Positions 1-9,383 of a stretch of 33,536 nt of DNA are shown in pieces. Below the pieces are notes generated by a model that was not told the origin of the DNA, did not search any database, and saw nothing but the letters and a program-made list of their open reading frames with translations. Each line of letters opens with the position of its first letter. Position 1 is the first letter of the stretch. A program made the position numbers and the translations under genes. The DNA is from Levilactobacillus lanxiensis (GTDB lineage Bacteria; Bacillota; Bacilli; Lactobacillales; Lactobacillaceae), in the NCBI RefSeq assembly GCF_016861655.1, contig NZ_BOLN01000012.1, positions 1-33,536 of the forward strand, in the 5' to 3' direction.

Positions 1-72
1 AAGTATACTAGAATTTTTTCGCAGATTCGAGCGTTATGTTTTAGTGCGCTCAAATATTCTTTTATTTCATAT

Positions 73-105
73 AAAAATCGCCACCACCTTTTTTAGGTAG
101 TGACG
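73..105 (-). terminator. Rho-independent terminator, probably distal end of the obgE transcript
   Basis: Read on the minus strand, a 10-bp stem (79-88 with 96-105, including G-T wobbles) with a 7-nt loop is followed by a T-rich run (73-78). I see no convincing terminator between the obgE stop and this site. The obgE transcript therefore probably carries repeat copy C in a 3' UTR of roughly 270 nt. Confidence 0.7.
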
Positions 106-175
106 ACGCAATAACACATAAAATTTTTAAATTGTAACGCCGACCAGCAATCAGCGACTAGTGTTCGTGACCAGA

Positions 176-344
176 GGCTGAGGCAAGCTGATCAGCTGTG
201 TCGGTGTTCTTAGCCGAGGTTTCTCACTTGGCCTAGAACACGGGACGACCTTTGAGACTGGTGATTTTCCAGGCTCGAAGGCGAGCTGGAAGACCGCCCC
301 TCAGGCTGGAAGCGTTCCCCATAGCAGAGCTGCTTGCCTCAGCC
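176..344 (-). repeat. Structured dispersed repeat, copy C
   Basis: Member of a four-copy family (with 20630-20798, 26403-26559 and 26877-27040). The outer arms GGCTGAGGCAAGC (176-188) and GCTTGCCTCAGCC (332-344) are perfectly complementary. In minus-strand order the element has a GGGGAACG motif, a stem-1 region (285-313) that no longer pairs, stem 2 (249-281, 13 positions, mostly paired) and stem 3 (204-241). It is closest to copy D, sharing AGCTGTGTCGGTG and CGTTCCCCA (plus-strand spelling). I do not recognise the family; the structure is inferred by eye. Confidence 0.75.
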
Positions 345-370
345 GCCGGGAACAAATGCTAATCCGCTGA

Positions 371-1666
371 TTAAGCCATGTATTCGAAGGTGAAGTCGCC
401 AATCTTAACCGAGTCCCCGTTTTGGGCACCGTGGCTCCGCAGGCTGTCGTCAACCCCCATCCCCCGCATTTGCCGAGCAAAGCGTAAGAGACTTTCTTCA
501 TGGTTGATATCGGTCATTTGGAACAGCTTCTCGAGCTTGTCGCCGCCCAAGATCCAAGTGCCGTCTTCATCCTGCGTCAGCGTAAATTCAGCTTCAGGCT
601 TGAACGTGTATTCCGCAGAGGTGGCCACTTCTGGCTGCTTAACTGGGAATTGTGGCGTTTCGGCCAACATGTCCGCCGTACGACCCAACAGTGGCGTCAA
701 CCCATCATGCGTCAATGCGGAGACCGCAAAGATTTCTGGGGTCTGTGCCAACAGCTTGTCCTGCTTCAAGTCTTCCTTGAATTTGGCCAGGTTGTCCGCT
801 GAATCCGGCATGTCCATCTTGTTCGCCACCACAATCTGTGGGCGCTTCAAGATATCTGGATCATACGTCTTCAGCTCTTCGTTGATTTTTTCAAAGTCAT
901 CGTAGGGGTCGCGGCCTTCCAGCCCACTCATATCGATCAAGTGGAGGATGACCCGCGTCCGTTCAACGTGCCGTAAGAATTGGAAACCTAAACCAACCCC
1001 GGTTGCGGCGCCTTCGATCAGACCAGGTAAATCGGCCATCACAAAGTCACGGCCATCGGGCAACCGCACCATCCCCAGGTTAGGGACCAGCGTGGTAAAG
1101 TGGTATTCCGCAATCTTTGGCTTGGCACTCGTCACCGTGGACAGTAACGTGGACTTCCCAACGGATGGGAACCCGACTAGCCCAACATCGGCTAAGACCT
1201 TCAATTCGAGTTGCACTTCAAACTCTTGACCAGGTTCACCGTTTTCGGCAATTTCTGGTGCCGGGTTCTTGGGTGAGGCGAAGTGAATGTTACCGCGGCC
1301 ACCACGACCACCCTTGGCGATCACGGCCTCATCATCACTGGCAACCAGGTCGGCCATGACAGCGCCCGTTTCCAAATTGATGACCGTCGTGCCTTGGGGC
1401 ACCTTGATGATGGTATCATCGGCACCACGACCCGTCATGGATTTGATGGCGCCGTTGCCCCCGTTTTTCGCTTTGAATTTACGCGAGTACCGGAAGTCCA
1501 TCAGGGTCCGTAAGCCTTCGTCGACTTGGAAGATGATGTTGCCACCACGACCACCGTCACCACCGGCTGGACCACCGTTTGGCACAAATTTTTCGCGCCG
1601 GAAGGCCACCATACCATTCCCACCGTTACCGGCCTTCACGTTAATTTTAACTTGATCTACAAACAT
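371..1666 (-). CDS. obgE: Obg family GTPase (ribosome assembly / stress)
   Basis: This 431-aa protein is a full-length Obg/CgtA GTPase, a cytoplasmic factor that binds the 50S subunit and links ribosome maturation to nucleotide levels. The N-terminal Obg fold (about 1-158) is glycine-rich, as the family requires. The GTPase domain follows, with P-loop GFPSVGKS at 165-172, switch threonines at 191-192, DLPG at 212-215 and NKMD at 282-285. The C-terminal OCT domain covers about 350-431. The ATG has an upstream AGGA (GAGGAATAAAAATT). It lies downstream of uvrC but has its own strong promoter, whose -35 overlaps the uvrC stop. No near terminator is seen; the transcript probably runs to 73-105. 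Confidence 0.98.
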   Translation of the reverse strand: MFVDQVKINVKAGNGGNGMVAFRREKFVPNGGPAGGDGGRGGNIIFQVDEGLRTLMDFRYSRKFKAKNGGNGAIKSMTGRGADDTIIKVPQGTTVINLETGAVMADLVASDDEAVIAKGGRGGRGNIHFASPKNPAPEIAENGEPGQEFEVQLELKVLADVGLVGFPSVGKSTLLSTVTSAKPKIAEYHFTTLVPNLGMVRLPDGRDFVMADLPGLIEGAATGVGLGFQFLRHVERTRVILHLIDMSGLEGRDPYDDFEKINEELKTYDPDILKRPQIVVANKMDMPDSADNLAKFKEDLKQDKLLAQTPEIFAVSALTHDGLTPLLGRTADMLAETPQFPVKQPEVATSAEYTFKPEAEFTLTQDEDGTWILGGDKLEKLFQMTDINHEESLLRFARQMRGMGVDDSLRSHGAQNGDSVKIGDFTFEYMA

Positions 1667-1729
1667 AATTTTTATTCCTCGTTTTCTAAACCAGCGCGTG
1701 CTGCTTTCTCTCTAAGACTCCTGCTAGCC

Positions 1730-1758
1730 AGTATACCGGCAAACGGTCGCCACGTCAA
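1730..1758 (-). promoter_or_regulatory. obgE promoter
   Basis: Minus-strand -35 TTGACG (1753-1758) and -10 TATACT (1730-1735) are 17 bp apart, a near-consensus sigma-A promoter. The -35 hexamer contains the uvrC stop codon (1755-1757). Confidence 0.85.
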
Positions 1759-3572
1759 AGTTTCGTTGGCGTCCGTGGGCTTTTTATTTCGGCCGTTTCG
1801 GTTGCCAGCGTGACGTGAATCGTCTGGGCCACGGGCTCGCTGATTCCTAGACCCCGCAAGTCATCCACGGAAGCCTCGCCAATTTTCTTGGTCGAGCCAA
1901 ATTTCCGCAACAGTTTATTCCGCGTCTTGGGCCCCACACCAGGGATGCGGTCCAACCGTGAACTCAGCGAGTGCTTGGTGTGAACCTGCCGGTGGAAGGT
2001 AATGGCAAACCGGTGGACCTCATCTTGCACCCGTTGGACCAGGTAGAAGCCCTGGCTCTTAGGGTCCAAATGAATGTGTTCATCGTTGGGACCAAACAAC
2101 AGGTCGGCCGTCTTATGGTGGTCGTTCTTGACCATCCCGGCGACCGGAATGTGGAGGTCAAATTCGTCGGCTAAGACCTCCTTGACGGCATTCATTTGAA
2201 TGTCGCCCCCATCCATCAAAATCAGGTCCGGCATGGCGCCATGCTCCTTTAAGAGCCGGCCATACCGTCGCCGAATGACTTCCAGGGTACTGGCGGTTTC
2301 ATCCGCGTGATCGACCGTTCGCAATTTATATTTCCGATATAACTTTTTGTTGGGTTGACCATCAACGAACACGACCATTGCGGAGACCAAATCGGCCCCC
2401 TGAATGTGCGAGTGGTCAAAGGCCTCAATCTTATGCCCGGGCGCAATCCCCAGAGCATCGGTGATTTCCTTCATGGCACCCGTAGTCTTACTTTCATCCA
2501 GCTCCAATAGCCGAAATTTCTCGTCTAAGACCAGTTTGGCGTTCTTCCCGGCCATCTCAAGCAAATCGCGTTTGGTGCCTCGCTGCGGCGTTCTAACGGG
2601 CACCTTGAGCAATTCCTCGATGACGTCGTGGTCAATGCTGGCTGGTACCAGGATTTCTCGCGGTAAGACGGTATTTTTCCGTTGATAGAACTGCACAATA
2701 AAGCTCGCTAGCTCCTCTTCAGCGGAGTTCACGACGGGAAAGAGCCGCTTCTCCCGTTTCATCAGGCGGGCTTGCCGAATGAAGAAGACCTGAATCGATA
2801 ACCAGCCCTTATCCAGGTAGAAGTTGAAGATATCCCGGGGCGTGTTATCGTTGGAAATGATCTTTTGCTTTTCAACCGTGGCTTCAATGTAACGAATCTG
2901 GTCACGCAAATCAGCGGCCCGTTCGTATTCCATCTCACCAGCGGCCTTGGCCATCCGCGTCGCGAGTTCCTTCTTGGCGTGGGCAACGTTGCCATTTAAG
3001 AAGGATTTGATCTTGCGAATCTGTTTCGCGTAGGCCTCTTCTGGCACCTCTTGAAAGCAAGCACCCAGGCATTGGCCCATGTGATAGTACAGGCACGGCC
3101 GCCCTTGAAAGCCGGTGCATCGGCGTAAGGGGTAGACCTTCTGCAGGAAGTGCATGGTCTCCTCCGCGGCGTACACGTTGGGGTACGGGCCAAAGTAGTA
3201 GGCCCCGTCCTTGCGAATATCGCTGACCAGCAGGAGTTGCGGGTCCCGTTCATTGGTGATTTTAATGTAGGGGTAACCGGTCCCCCGCTTTAATTTAATG
3301 TTGAAGTAGGGTTGGTGCTTTTGAATCAGGGTGATTTCTAACAAGAAGGCTTCCTTGTCGGTCGAGGTGATGATCGTTTCAAAGTCCACGATTTCACTGA
3401 CCAGCTGAGCCGTCTTCCCGGTATGGCTGCTCTTGAAATACGAGCGCACCCGGTTCTTGAGGTTCTTCGCCTTCCCCACGTAAATGATCTGACTGTTGAT
3501 GTTCTTCATCAAGTAGCAGCCGGGAAGGCCCGGCAGTAAGGCTAGTTTGTGTTCTAAATATTCCGACGCCAA
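1755..3572 (-). CDS. uvrC: Excinuclease ABC subunit C
   Basis: UvrC makes both incisions in UvrABC nucleotide excision repair. This 605-aa protein has the expected domain order. The GIY-YIG nuclease is N-terminal (PGCY at 17-20, YVGKAKNLKNR at 31-41). A UVR/UvrB-binding motif lies near 200-235. The RNase H-like endonuclease half includes FDHSHIQG and LILMDGG, and two helix-hairpin-helix motifs close the protein (DRIPGVGPKTR and after). The start is a TTG at 3570-3572, seven bases after a GGGAGGG ribosome binding site. A consensus-like promoter lies about 45 bases upstream. No terminator follows; obgE begins 89 bases downstream. Confidence 0.97.
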   Translation of the reverse strand: MASEYLEHKLALLPGLPGCYLMKNINSQIIYVGKAKNLKNRVRSYFKSSHTGKTAQLVSEIVDFETIITSTDKEAFLLEITLIQKHQPYFNIKLKRGTGYPYIKITNERDPQLLLVSDIRKDGAYYFGPYPNVYAAEETMHFLQKVYPLRRCTGFQGRPCLYYHMGQCLGACFQEVPEEAYAKQIRKIKSFLNGNVAHAKKELATRMAKAAGEMEYERAADLRDQIRYIEATVEKQKIISNDNTPRDIFNFYLDKGWLSIQVFFIRQARLMKREKRLFPVVNSAEEELASFIVQFYQRKNTVLPREILVPASIDHDVIEELLKVPVRTPQRGTKRDLLEMAGKNAKLVLDEKFRLLELDESKTTGAMKEITDALGIAPGHKIEAFDHSHIQGADLVSAMVVFVDGQPNKKLYRKYKLRTVDHADETASTLEVIRRRYGRLLKEHGAMPDLILMDGGDIQMNAVKEVLADEFDLHIPVAGMVKNDHHKTADLLFGPNDEHIHLDPKSQGFYLVQRVQDEVHRFAITFHRQVHTKHSLSSRLDRIPGVGPKTRNKLLRKFGSTKKIGEASVDDLRGLGISEPVAQTIHVTLATETAEIKSPRTPTKL

Positions 3573-3614
3573 GGAAAATCCCTCCCGTTTTTTATCGATT
3601 TAATAAGCTTTTAA

Positions 3615-3643
3615 ATTATAAAACGAATGTCTGTTTGGTGCAA
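3615..3643 (-). promoter_or_regulatory. uvrC promoter
   Basis: Minus-strand -35 TTGCAC (3638-3643) and a perfect -10 TATAAT (3615-3620) are 17 bp apart, upstream of the uvrC ribosome binding site. It diverges from the promoter at 3679-3707. Confidence 0.85.
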
Positions 3644-3678
3644 GCGAAAGCCCCCGCACCACCGCTGCGGCCGAAAAA

Positions 3679-3707
3679 ATGACAAATCCGTCGAATTCTG
3701 CTATGAT
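3679..3707 (+). promoter_or_regulatory. Promoter of the 62-aa protein gene
   Basis: -35 ATGACA (3679-3684), a 17-bp spacer and -10 TATGAT (3702-3707) preceded by TGC (extended -10). Transcription would start near 3714, just before the ribosome binding site at 3719-3728, giving a very short leader. Confidence 0.8.
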
Positions 3708-3735
3708 TACTGAAAAAGCAAGGAGGTGGTTCGAT

Positions 3736-3924
3736 TTGGCATTGAAAGTCAAGCGTCAAGACGACCTGGATTCCATGTTCGGCAAGTTTGCCCAAATGGA
3801 CCCGACCGACGTCAAGCGTGATAAGTTCCTGAAGCGTAATGACGAACACAAGAACGACAAAAAGGGTAAGGGTCTGATCAAGGACGATCAGATCAAACAT
3901 GAAAAGAAGCACGAACACGACTAG
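3736..3924 (+). CDS. Small highly charged protein, unknown function (62 aa)
   Basis: I do not recognise a family. The start is TTG at 3736, nine bases after a perfect AGGAGG (3721-3726). The frame is open further upstream, but an ATG at 3679 would fall inside the promoter. The protein is very hydrophilic, with no membrane segment or cysteine. The first third contains DDLDSMFGKFAQMDP; the rest is dominated by Lys, Asp, Glu and His and ends KHEKKHEHD. It has its own extended -10 promoter and a strong terminator shared with the convergent MazG-like gene. These signals argue for a real, expressed gene. A nucleic-acid or ribosome-associated role would be a guess from charge only. Confidence 0.8.
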   Translation: MALKVKRQDDLDSMFGKFAQMDPTDVKRDKFLKRNDEHKNDKKGKGLIKDDQIKHEKKHEHD

Positions 3925-3937
3925 GTCGTTGTTCCGC

Positions 3938-3975
3938 AAAAAGGCCCCACGGAAAATTTTCCGTGAGGTCTTTTT
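3938..3975. terminator. Bidirectional terminator
   Basis: The 18-base palindrome CACGGAAAATTTTCCGTG (3948-3965), extended by further pairs, is flanked by an A-run on the left and a T-run on the right. It can end transcripts of the 62-aa protein gene (plus) and the MazG-like gene (minus). Confidence 0.85.
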
Positions 3976-3986
3976 GTTTACACTCA

Positions 3987-4286
3987 TTAGTGGTTTGGTT
4001 GATACCCATGGGGATAACGCGCGTTAAGCCGCTTGATGTTATCCTGAGCGACCTCATCAAAGTCGATGTCGGCCCACTGGGAAATCTGGCTCAAGTACCA
4101 CAGCACATCGCCCATTTCTTTGACGATGGCATCGTGATCCAAATCCTTGCCGTGGAAGGTGTAATTTTTAACCAAATCAACGACCTGGCCCGTTTCGCCG
4201 GCTAAGCCCAGCGCACAGTTCGTCAGGACCTGTTCGTTGCCGTACAGCGTCCGGTTCGCAGCTTTTTGATATTCGTTAAATTCCAA
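3987..4286 (-). CDS. MazG-like nucleotide pyrophosphohydrolase
   Basis: This 99-aa protein resembles small all-alpha MazG/RS21-C6 type NTP pyrophosphohydrolases, which hydrolyse (d)NTPs to monophosphate and are often house-cleaning enzymes. Visible signatures are GLAGETGQVVDLVK (27-40), KEMGDVLWYL (56-65) and a C-terminal NIKRLNARYP. The metal-binding pattern is usually ExxE...ExxD. Here the first pair reads E31-x-x-Q34, with Gln where Glu is common, while E57-x-x-D60 is intact. The start is TTG (4284-4286), seven bases after GGAGG. It begins two bases after the ysxC stop, so the two are cotranscribed. Substrate is not predictable from sequence. Confidence 0.85.
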   Translation of the reverse strand: MEFNEYQKAANRTLYGNEQVLTNCALGLAGETGQVVDLVKNYTFHGKDLDHDAIVKEMGDVLWYLSQISQWADIDFDEVAQDNIKRLNARYPHGYQPNH

Positions 4287-4288
4287 AT

Positions 4289-4885
4289 TTATTCCTCCCC
4301 AAAGGCTTGTTGCTCGATCCAGTTCCAGACGGCATCCTTCCCAATCTTCTTGGGGGCCGAGAACATGATGATGTTATCTGCATCGCTAGGCAGATCCATC
4401 GTCTTCTTGATCAAGCTAACCGCTTGGTTCCACTTGCCACGCGCAATCTTGTCACTCTTGGTGGCAACGATCAGTGTTGGTAAGCCGTAGTAGGCCAGCC
4501 ATTGATACATGGTCACGTCGGCCTCAGTTGGCGCGTGACGGGCGTCCACGAGGGAAACGACCCCTTTTAACTGGTCACGTTGGGTCAGGTAGGTTTCGAT
4601 CATGTTCCCCCACTTTTCCCGTTCTGACTTTGAAACCTTGGCATAGCCATAACCGGGGACGTCAACGAAGTAGAGTTGATCCTCCACGTTATAAAAGTTC
4701 AGGGTTTGTGTCTTCCCTGGTTGACTCGATGTCCGGGCATAAGAGTTCCGGTTGATCAGCACGTTCGTTAGTGAGGATTTACCCACGTTAGAACGACCGA
4801 CCAGCGCAATCTCTGGGTACCCCGTCGTTGGGTACTGCACGGGGTCTACCGCGCTCATGACTAATTCCACATGATTGACTTCCAT
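4289..4885 (-). CDS. ysxC: YihA/EngB family ribosome-assembly GTPase
   Basis: This 198-aa GTPase is full length for the EngB/YsxC family, which acts late in 50S subunit assembly. P-loop GRSNVGKSS is at 30-38, followed by the [11 protein letters not shown] switch region, DVPGYGYAK, and TKSDK for guanine specificity. The ATG at 4885 is preceded by GGAGAGGA at a slightly long spacing. It is transcribed downstream of clpX, but the clpX terminator intervenes. An extended -10 (TGTTAAAAT) about 45 bases before the ATG may be its promoter, though I found no good -35. The MazG-like gene follows two bases later. Confidence 0.96.
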   Translation of the reverse strand: MEVNHVELVMSAVDPVQYPTTGYPEIALVGRSNVGKSSLTNVLINRNSYARTSSQPGKTQTLNFYNVEDQLYFVDVPGYGYAKVSKSEREKWGNMIETYLTQRDQLKGVVSLVDARHAPTEADVTMYQWLAYYGLPTLIVATKSDKIARGKWNQAVSLIKKTMDLPSDADNIIMFSAPKKIGKDAVWNWIEQQAFGEE

Positions 4886-5026
4886 TAGTTAGTCCATCCT
4901 CTCCAAAATATCTTTCACCATTTTAACACAGAACGACTGGCCACATGGCAAAATTTCTGAAGCGACGTCGTGGAAGCCAGCCACGGCGGGCACCGAATTT
5001 TTTAAAATGGTAAAATTCGCTCCACG

Positions 5027-5058
5027 AAAAAAGGAGCCAAGGCCTTCGCCCCGACTCC
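5027..5058 (-). terminator. clpX terminator
   Basis: On the minus strand a GC-rich stem (5033-5042 with 5049-5058, several G-T pairs) is followed by six Ts (5027-5032). It lies directly after the clpX stop at 5073. Confidence 0.8.
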
Positions 5059-5072
5059 CGGTGACACAAAAA

Positions 5073-6329
5073 TTATGACGCCTTTTGATCCTTTAAGACC
5101 AGCTCCGGTTCGGCATGGTCAGTAACCGTGTCGGCCGTAATGATGACCTCGGCCACGTCGTTACGACTTGGCAGATCAAACATGATATCGCGCATCACGT
5201 CTTCAATGATGGACCGCAAGCCCCGGGCACCCGTGTTCCGTGCGATGGCTAACTTCGCCATTTCACGTAAAGCAGCTGGCTGGAACTTGAGTTCAACGTT
5301 GTCCAAGGACAATAGCTTTTCGTATTGCTTGACCAACGCGTTCTTAGGTTCTGTCAAAATCCGGACCAAGTCATTCTCGTCCAGTTTTTCCAGCGCCGTC
5401 AGAATTGGTAACCGACCAATGAATTCAGGAATCAACCCAAATTGTAAGAGGTCTTCTGGAATAACGTGTTGCATCAAGCTATCGCCTGAGGCCAAGACGT
5501 TTTGTTCCTTGGTGTCGGCACCGAAACCAATCGTCTGGTCACCCAAACGCCGTTTAACGATACCGTCAATGCCATCAAAGGCCCCACCAACGATGAATAA
5601 GATGTTGGTCGTATCGATTTGAATGAATTCTTGTTGGGGATGCTTCCGACCACCCTGAGGCGGCACATTCGCAATTGTGCCTTCCAAAATCTTCAGCAGG
5701 GCCTGTTGGACCCCTTCACCAGAAACGTCACGGGTAATCGAAACGTTTTCGGCTTTCTTAGCAATTTTATCAATTTCATCGATGTAGATGATACCCTTTT
5801 CAGCCCGTTCAACGTCGTAATCGGCGCTTTGCAAGAGCTTCAACAGAATGTTTTCAACATCTTCACCCACATAACCGGCTTCGGTCAAGGTCGTGGCATC
5901 GGCAATGGCAAATGGCACGTTCAGAATCTTAGCCAGGCTTTGTGCCAGGTAAGTCTTCCCGGAACCAGTCGGTCCGATCACAGCGATGTTACTCTTCTGC
6001 AATTCAGGTCCTTCACTGTCGGCCTGAGCCATTTCATTGACCCGCTTATAGTGGTTGTAAACGGCCACTGATAGGGTCCGCTTAGCTTCACTTTGGCCAA
6101 TAACGTAGTCGTCAAGCGTCTTGACGATTTCAGCTGGCTTGGGCACTTCTAAGGTTTCTTGTGCGGCGTCTTGACTGAACTCTTCATCAACAATTTCTTT
6201 ACAGAGGTCGATGCATTCGTTACAGATGTAAACACCTGGGCCAGCAACAATCTTCTCTACTTGATCTTGTGATTTACCACAGAACGAGCACGTTACTGGG
6301 CCATTCGTTTCGTCGGTGTTTTCAAACAA
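5073..6329 (-). CDS. clpX: ClpXP ATP-binding subunit ClpX
   Basis: ClpX is the AAA+ unfoldase that feeds substrates to ClpP. The 418-aa protein is complete. The N-terminal zinc-binding domain has Cys14, Cys17, Cys36 and Cys39; Walker A GPTGSGKT is at 119-126, pore loop GYVG at 152-155 and Walker B IIYIDEID at 180-187. A ClpP-contacting loop should lie in the large domain; I did not assign it by position. The start reads as TTG (6327-6329) with an AAAGGGTGA-type site upstream; no ATG lies nearby in frame. It sits downstream of tig, which has its own terminator, and has its own extended -10 promoter. No CIRCE operator is seen. Confidence 0.98.
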   Translation of the reverse strand: MFENTDETNGPVTCSFCGKSQDQVEKIVAGPGVYICNECIDLCKEIVDEEFSQDAAQETLEVPKPAEIVKTLDDYVIGQSEAKRTLSVAVYNHYKRVNEMAQADSEGPELQKSNIAVIGPTGSGKTYLAQSLAKILNVPFAIADATTLTEAGYVGEDVENILLKLLQSADYDVERAEKGIIYIDEIDKIAKKAENVSITRDVSGEGVQQALLKILEGTIANVPPQGGRKHPQQEFIQIDTTNILFIVGGAFDGIDGIVKRRLGDQTIGFGADTKEQNVLASGDSLMQHVIPEDLLQFGLIPEFIGRLPILTALEKLDENDLVRILTEPKNALVKQYEKLLSLDNVELKFQPAALREMAKLAIARNTGARGLRSIIEDVMRDIMFDLPSRNDVAEVIITADTVTDHAEPELVLKDQKAS

Positions 6330-6427
6330 ATAAACTCACCCTTTCTCTCCAGGCTTAAGCCTTAACTAAATGAATCATTTTTGGTCAGTTAACCCGTCGA
6401 ACTAACCAGGTCTCCCATCAATCGTGT

Positions 6428-6456
6428 ACTATACCACAGTTGACAGCACCTGAAAA
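6428..6456 (-). promoter_or_regulatory. clpX promoter
   Basis: Minus-strand -10 TATAGT (6428-6433) is preceded by TGG (extended -10). A weak -35, TTTTCA, lies 17 bp upstream. The leader to the TTG start is about 95 bases. Confidence 0.65.
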
Positions 6457-6491
6457 TTATTTTGCCTCGCACGACAAGTTTAAGATATAAG

Positions 6492-6524
6492 AAAAACCGG
6501 AACAACAGCGCCTGTCGTCCCGGT
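6492..6524 (-). terminator. tig terminator
   Basis: On the minus strand a long imperfect stem (6496-6508 with 6512-6524, two mismatches) is followed by TTTTTC. It starts about 20 bases after the tig stop. Confidence 0.85.
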
Positions 6525-6545
6525 CATGTCTAATGGCAACGAATG

Positions 6546-7856
6546 TTATTCGTCGTCTTCGGCATCCTTCTTCTTGTCTTGCTTAGCGGAGTCGGCAATT
6601 AAGTCAACGGCACTCTTGATGGCGATATCATGCTTCAACATGTCATCTGAAAGGGCACTGCGAACAGCACTTTCTTCCATACCGTATTGGGCAGCTAAGT
6701 CCTTAACTTCTGCAGCAACTTCGTCTTCGGAAGGTTCGATCTTTTCGGCTTCAACAACGGCTTCCAGAACCAAGTTGGTCTTAACCCGCTTGTCTGCACC
6801 GTCAGTGAATTGCTTACGCAAGTCGTCTTCGGTCGTCCCAGTCAATTGGAAGTACATCTTAGGTTCGATACCTTGTTGTTGCATGTTAGCCAGGTATTGA
6901 TCCATTTGACGGTCGATGTCATCCTTCAACATAGCTGCTGGGATTTCAGCGATTTCAGCGTTGTCAACAGCTTCACTGATGGCTTCGTCTTCGATGGCTT
7001 CGTGAGCAGCAGTCGTCTTTTGTTCCTTTAAGTTGTCTTTAGTCTTAGCCTTTAATTCTTCTAAGCTGTCAACGTCTTCGTCAACATCCTTAGCGAATTC
7101 ATCGTCTAAGTCAGGCAATTGCTTTTCCTTAACTTCGTGGATGGTAACCTTGAAAGTGGCTTCCTTGTCACGTAAGTCTTCGGCTTGGTAGTCCTTAGGG
7201 AAGGTAACCTTAACGTCTACGTTTTCGCCAGCCTTGTGACCAACTAATTGGTCTTCGAAGCCAGGAATGAAGGAGTTAGAGCCCAATTCCAGGGAGTAGT
7301 TATCAGCCTTACCACCGTCGAATTGCTTGCCGTCAACGTAACCGTCAAAGTCGATAACAACCGTATCGCCCTTAGCAGCGGCTTCGTCTTCTTTCAAGAC
7401 TAATTCAGCTTGTTGTTGACGTTGCTTTTCTAATTCAGCGTCAATGTCCTTTTGGTAAACACGGGTGTTTTGCTTAGTTACGCTAAGGCCCTTGTATTCG
7501 CCAAGCTTAACGTCAGGCTTAACCGTAACGTCAGCCTTTAAGACCCAAGCCTTACCCTTGTCCATGGATTCAACATCCACTTGGGGTTGGTCGACTGGGT
7601 CGATGCCAGCTTCTTTGATAGCAGCTTCGTAAGCTTCTGGCAAGACAATGTTTAAAGCGTCTTGGTAGAGTGCTTCTTCACCGTACATTTGGTTGAAGAT
7701 TTGACGTGGAACCCGGCCCTTACGGAAACCTGGAACCGCTAAATTCTTCTTAGTTTGTTGGAATGCTTTGTCCAAGCCTTCCTTGATCTTATCAGGAGCA
7801 ATTTCAAAGGTCAGTTCGCCTTTAGTAGCATCCTTTTTTTCCCACTTTGCAGCCAT
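6546..7856 (-). CDS. tig: Trigger factor (ribosome-bound chaperone)
   Basis: Trigger factor meets nascent chains at the ribosome exit tunnel. The 436-aa length is normal. The ribosome-binding signature GFRKGRVP is at 43-50 in the N-terminal domain. The FKBP-like prolyl isomerase domain (about 160-245) contains [12 protein letters not shown] and [12 protein letters not shown]. The long helical C-terminal domain is Glu/Asp/Lys-rich and ends in an acidic tail. The ATG follows a strong GGAGGG site. It has its own promoter and terminator. clpX downstream is the usual neighbour, both serving protein quality control. Confidence 0.98.
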   Translation of the reverse strand: MAAKWEKKDATKGELTFEIAPDKIKEGLDKAFQQTKKNLAVPGFRKGRVPRQIFNQMYGEEALYQDALNIVLPEAYEAAIKEAGIDPVDQPQVDVESMDKGKAWVLKADVTVKPDVKLGEYKGLSVTKQNTRVYQKDIDAELEKQRQQQAELVLKEDEAAAKGDTVVIDFDGYVDGKQFDGGKADNYSLELGSNSFIPGFEDQLVGHKAGENVDVKVTFPKDYQAEDLRDKEATFKVTIHEVKEKQLPDLDDEFAKDVDEDVDSLEELKAKTKDNLKEQKTTAAHEAIEDEAISEAVDNAEIAEIPAAMLKDDIDRQMDQYLANMQQQGIEPKMYFQLTGTTEDDLRKQFTDGADKRVKTNLVLEAVVEAEKIEPSEDEVAAEVKDLAAQYGMEESAVRSALSDDMLKHDIAIKSAVDLIADSAKQDKKKDAEDDE

Positions 7857-7917
7857 TATTTTCCCTCCGAAATGAAAGATATTACTATTTACAATTCTAG
7901 CAATTGCATACTGTATT

Positions 7918-7946
7918 AGTGTACCTTATGGCGCCCAAATTGTAAA
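7918..7946 (-). promoter_or_regulatory. tig promoter
   Basis: Minus-strand -35 TTTACA (7941-7946) and -10 TACACT (7918-7923) with a 17-bp spacer; the leader is about 55 bases. Confidence 0.8.
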
Positions 7947-8054
7947 ATGATTTTTGCTGAAACACCGTGAATGGCGCGGATTCTTTGCATATTTTCGTAA
8001 AAAATTCACAAATCGAAACCATTGGCCACCGAACACGGGTTTGAATTTCTGGTC

Positions 8055-8095
8055 AAAACAAAAGGGACCGAAAAGATAAACTTTTCGACCCCTCT
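8055..8095 (-). terminator. tuf terminator
   Basis: On the minus strand the stem CGAAAAG (arms at 8069-8075 and 8081-8087), extended by GGG/CCC pairs, is followed by a T-rich stretch. It starts within 30 bases of the tuf stop. Confidence 0.8.
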
Positions 8096-8119
8096 TGCAG
8101 ATACGCTAATTAATTAAAA

Positions 8120-9310
8120 TTAGTCGTCAATTTCCGTAACGGTACCGGCACCAACAGTGTGGCCACCTTCACGAACAGTGAACTTCGTACCCTTTTCAAT
8201 GGCAGCTGGTTGGATCAGTTCAACAGTGAACGTCACGTTGTCACCAGGCATAACCATTTCAACGCCATCAGGCAATTCAATAACACCAGTGATATCAGTG
8301 GTGTGGAAGTAGAATTGTGGACGGTAGTTGGAGAAGAATGGCGTATGACGGCCACCTTCTTCTTTGCTCAAGATGTAGACTTCACCCTTGAACTCCTTGT
8401 GCGTTTGGATCGAGCCTGGCTTAGCCAAAACTTGTCCACGAACAACTTGTTCACGGTTAATCCCACGGAGCAATGCACCAACGTTATCCCCGGCTTCACC
8501 AAGGTCCAACGTCTTACGGAACATTTCAAGACCGGTAACAGTGGTCTTCAATACGTCGTCATGTAAACCAACGATTTCGACTTCGTCACCAACCTTAACC
8601 ATCCCACGGTCGATACGACCAGAAGCAACAGTCCCACGACCAGTGATCGTGAAGACGTCTTCAACTGGCATCAAGAATGGCTTGTCGTTTTCACGTTCTG
8701 GAGTCGGGATGTAATCATCAACAACATCCATCAAGTGAAGGATAACCTTTTCTTGTTCTTCGTCGCCTTCGAGAGCCTTCAAAGCAGAACCGCGGATAAC
8801 AGGAATGTCATCACCAGGGTAATCGTATTCTGAAAGCAACTCACGAACTTCCATTTCAACTAAGTCGACAAGTTCGTCGTCGTCAACAAGATCAGTCTTG
8901 TTTAAGAAGACGATGATGTATTCAACACCCACTTGGCGAGCAAGCAAAATGTGTTCACGGGTTTGTGGCATAGGGCCATCAGTAGCGGCAACAACCAAGA
9001 TAGCACCGTCCATTTGGGCAGCACCGGTGATCATGTTCTTGATGTAGTCAGCATGTCCTGGGGCATCGATATGCGCATAGTGACGCTTTTCCGTTTCGTA
9101 TTCAACGTGAGCGGTGTTGATCGTGATACCACGTTCACGTTCTTCTGGAGCAGCATCGATATCAGCGTAATCTTCGGCCTTTGCTAAACCTTTGCTAGCA
9201 AGTACCTTAGTGATTGCAGCAGTTAACGTCGTTTTCCCATGGTCAATATGGCCAATAGTACCAATATTTACATGGGGTTTAGTTCTTTCATAATGTTCTT
9301 TTTCAGCCAT
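8120..9310 (-). CDS. tuf: Elongation factor Tu
   Basis: EF-Tu delivers aminoacyl-tRNA to the ribosomal A site. The 396-aa protein is complete. Its motifs are GHIDHGKT at 20-27 (Ile where most family members have Val), DAPGH in G3, and NKTD in G4. Domains 2 and 3 end in the usual GAGTVTEI tail. The ATG follows AGGAGGG. It is a single gene with its own promoter and terminator, not part of a str operon here. The leader is about 70 bases. Confidence 0.99.
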   Translation of the reverse strand: MAEKEHYERTKPHVNIGTIGHIDHGKTTLTAAITKVLASKGLAKAEDYADIDAAPEERERGITINTAHVEYETEKRHYAHIDAPGHADYIKNMITGAAQMDGAILVVAATDGPMPQTREHILLARQVGVEYIIVFLNKTDLVDDDELVDLVEMEVRELLSEYDYPGDDIPVIRGSALKALEGDEEQEKVILHLMDVVDDYIPTPERENDKPFLMPVEDVFTITGRGTVASGRIDRGMVKVGDEVEIVGLHDDVLKTTVTGLEMFRKTLDLGEAGDNVGALLRGINREQVVRGQVLAKPGSIQTHKEFKGEVYILSKEEGGRHTPFFSNYRPQFYFHTTDITGVIELPDGVEMVMPGDNVTFTVELIQPAAIEKGTKFTVREGGHTVGAGTVTEIDD

Positions 9311-9383
9311 TAATGAAACCCTCCTGTATTTTATCGCAAGCGCAATTTATCTTCCGAAGAAAACAAACCACCCTTTGCGTAAA

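Larger units (their letters stand above)
1..370. other. Non-coding stretch left of obgE
   Basis: No believable gene was found. The stretch holds the terminator at 73-105, structured repeat copy C at 176-344 and AT-rich sequence. A weak inverted repeat (29-33 with 47-51) lies near the left edge. Short open frames here lack ribosome binding sites. Confidence 0.6.
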
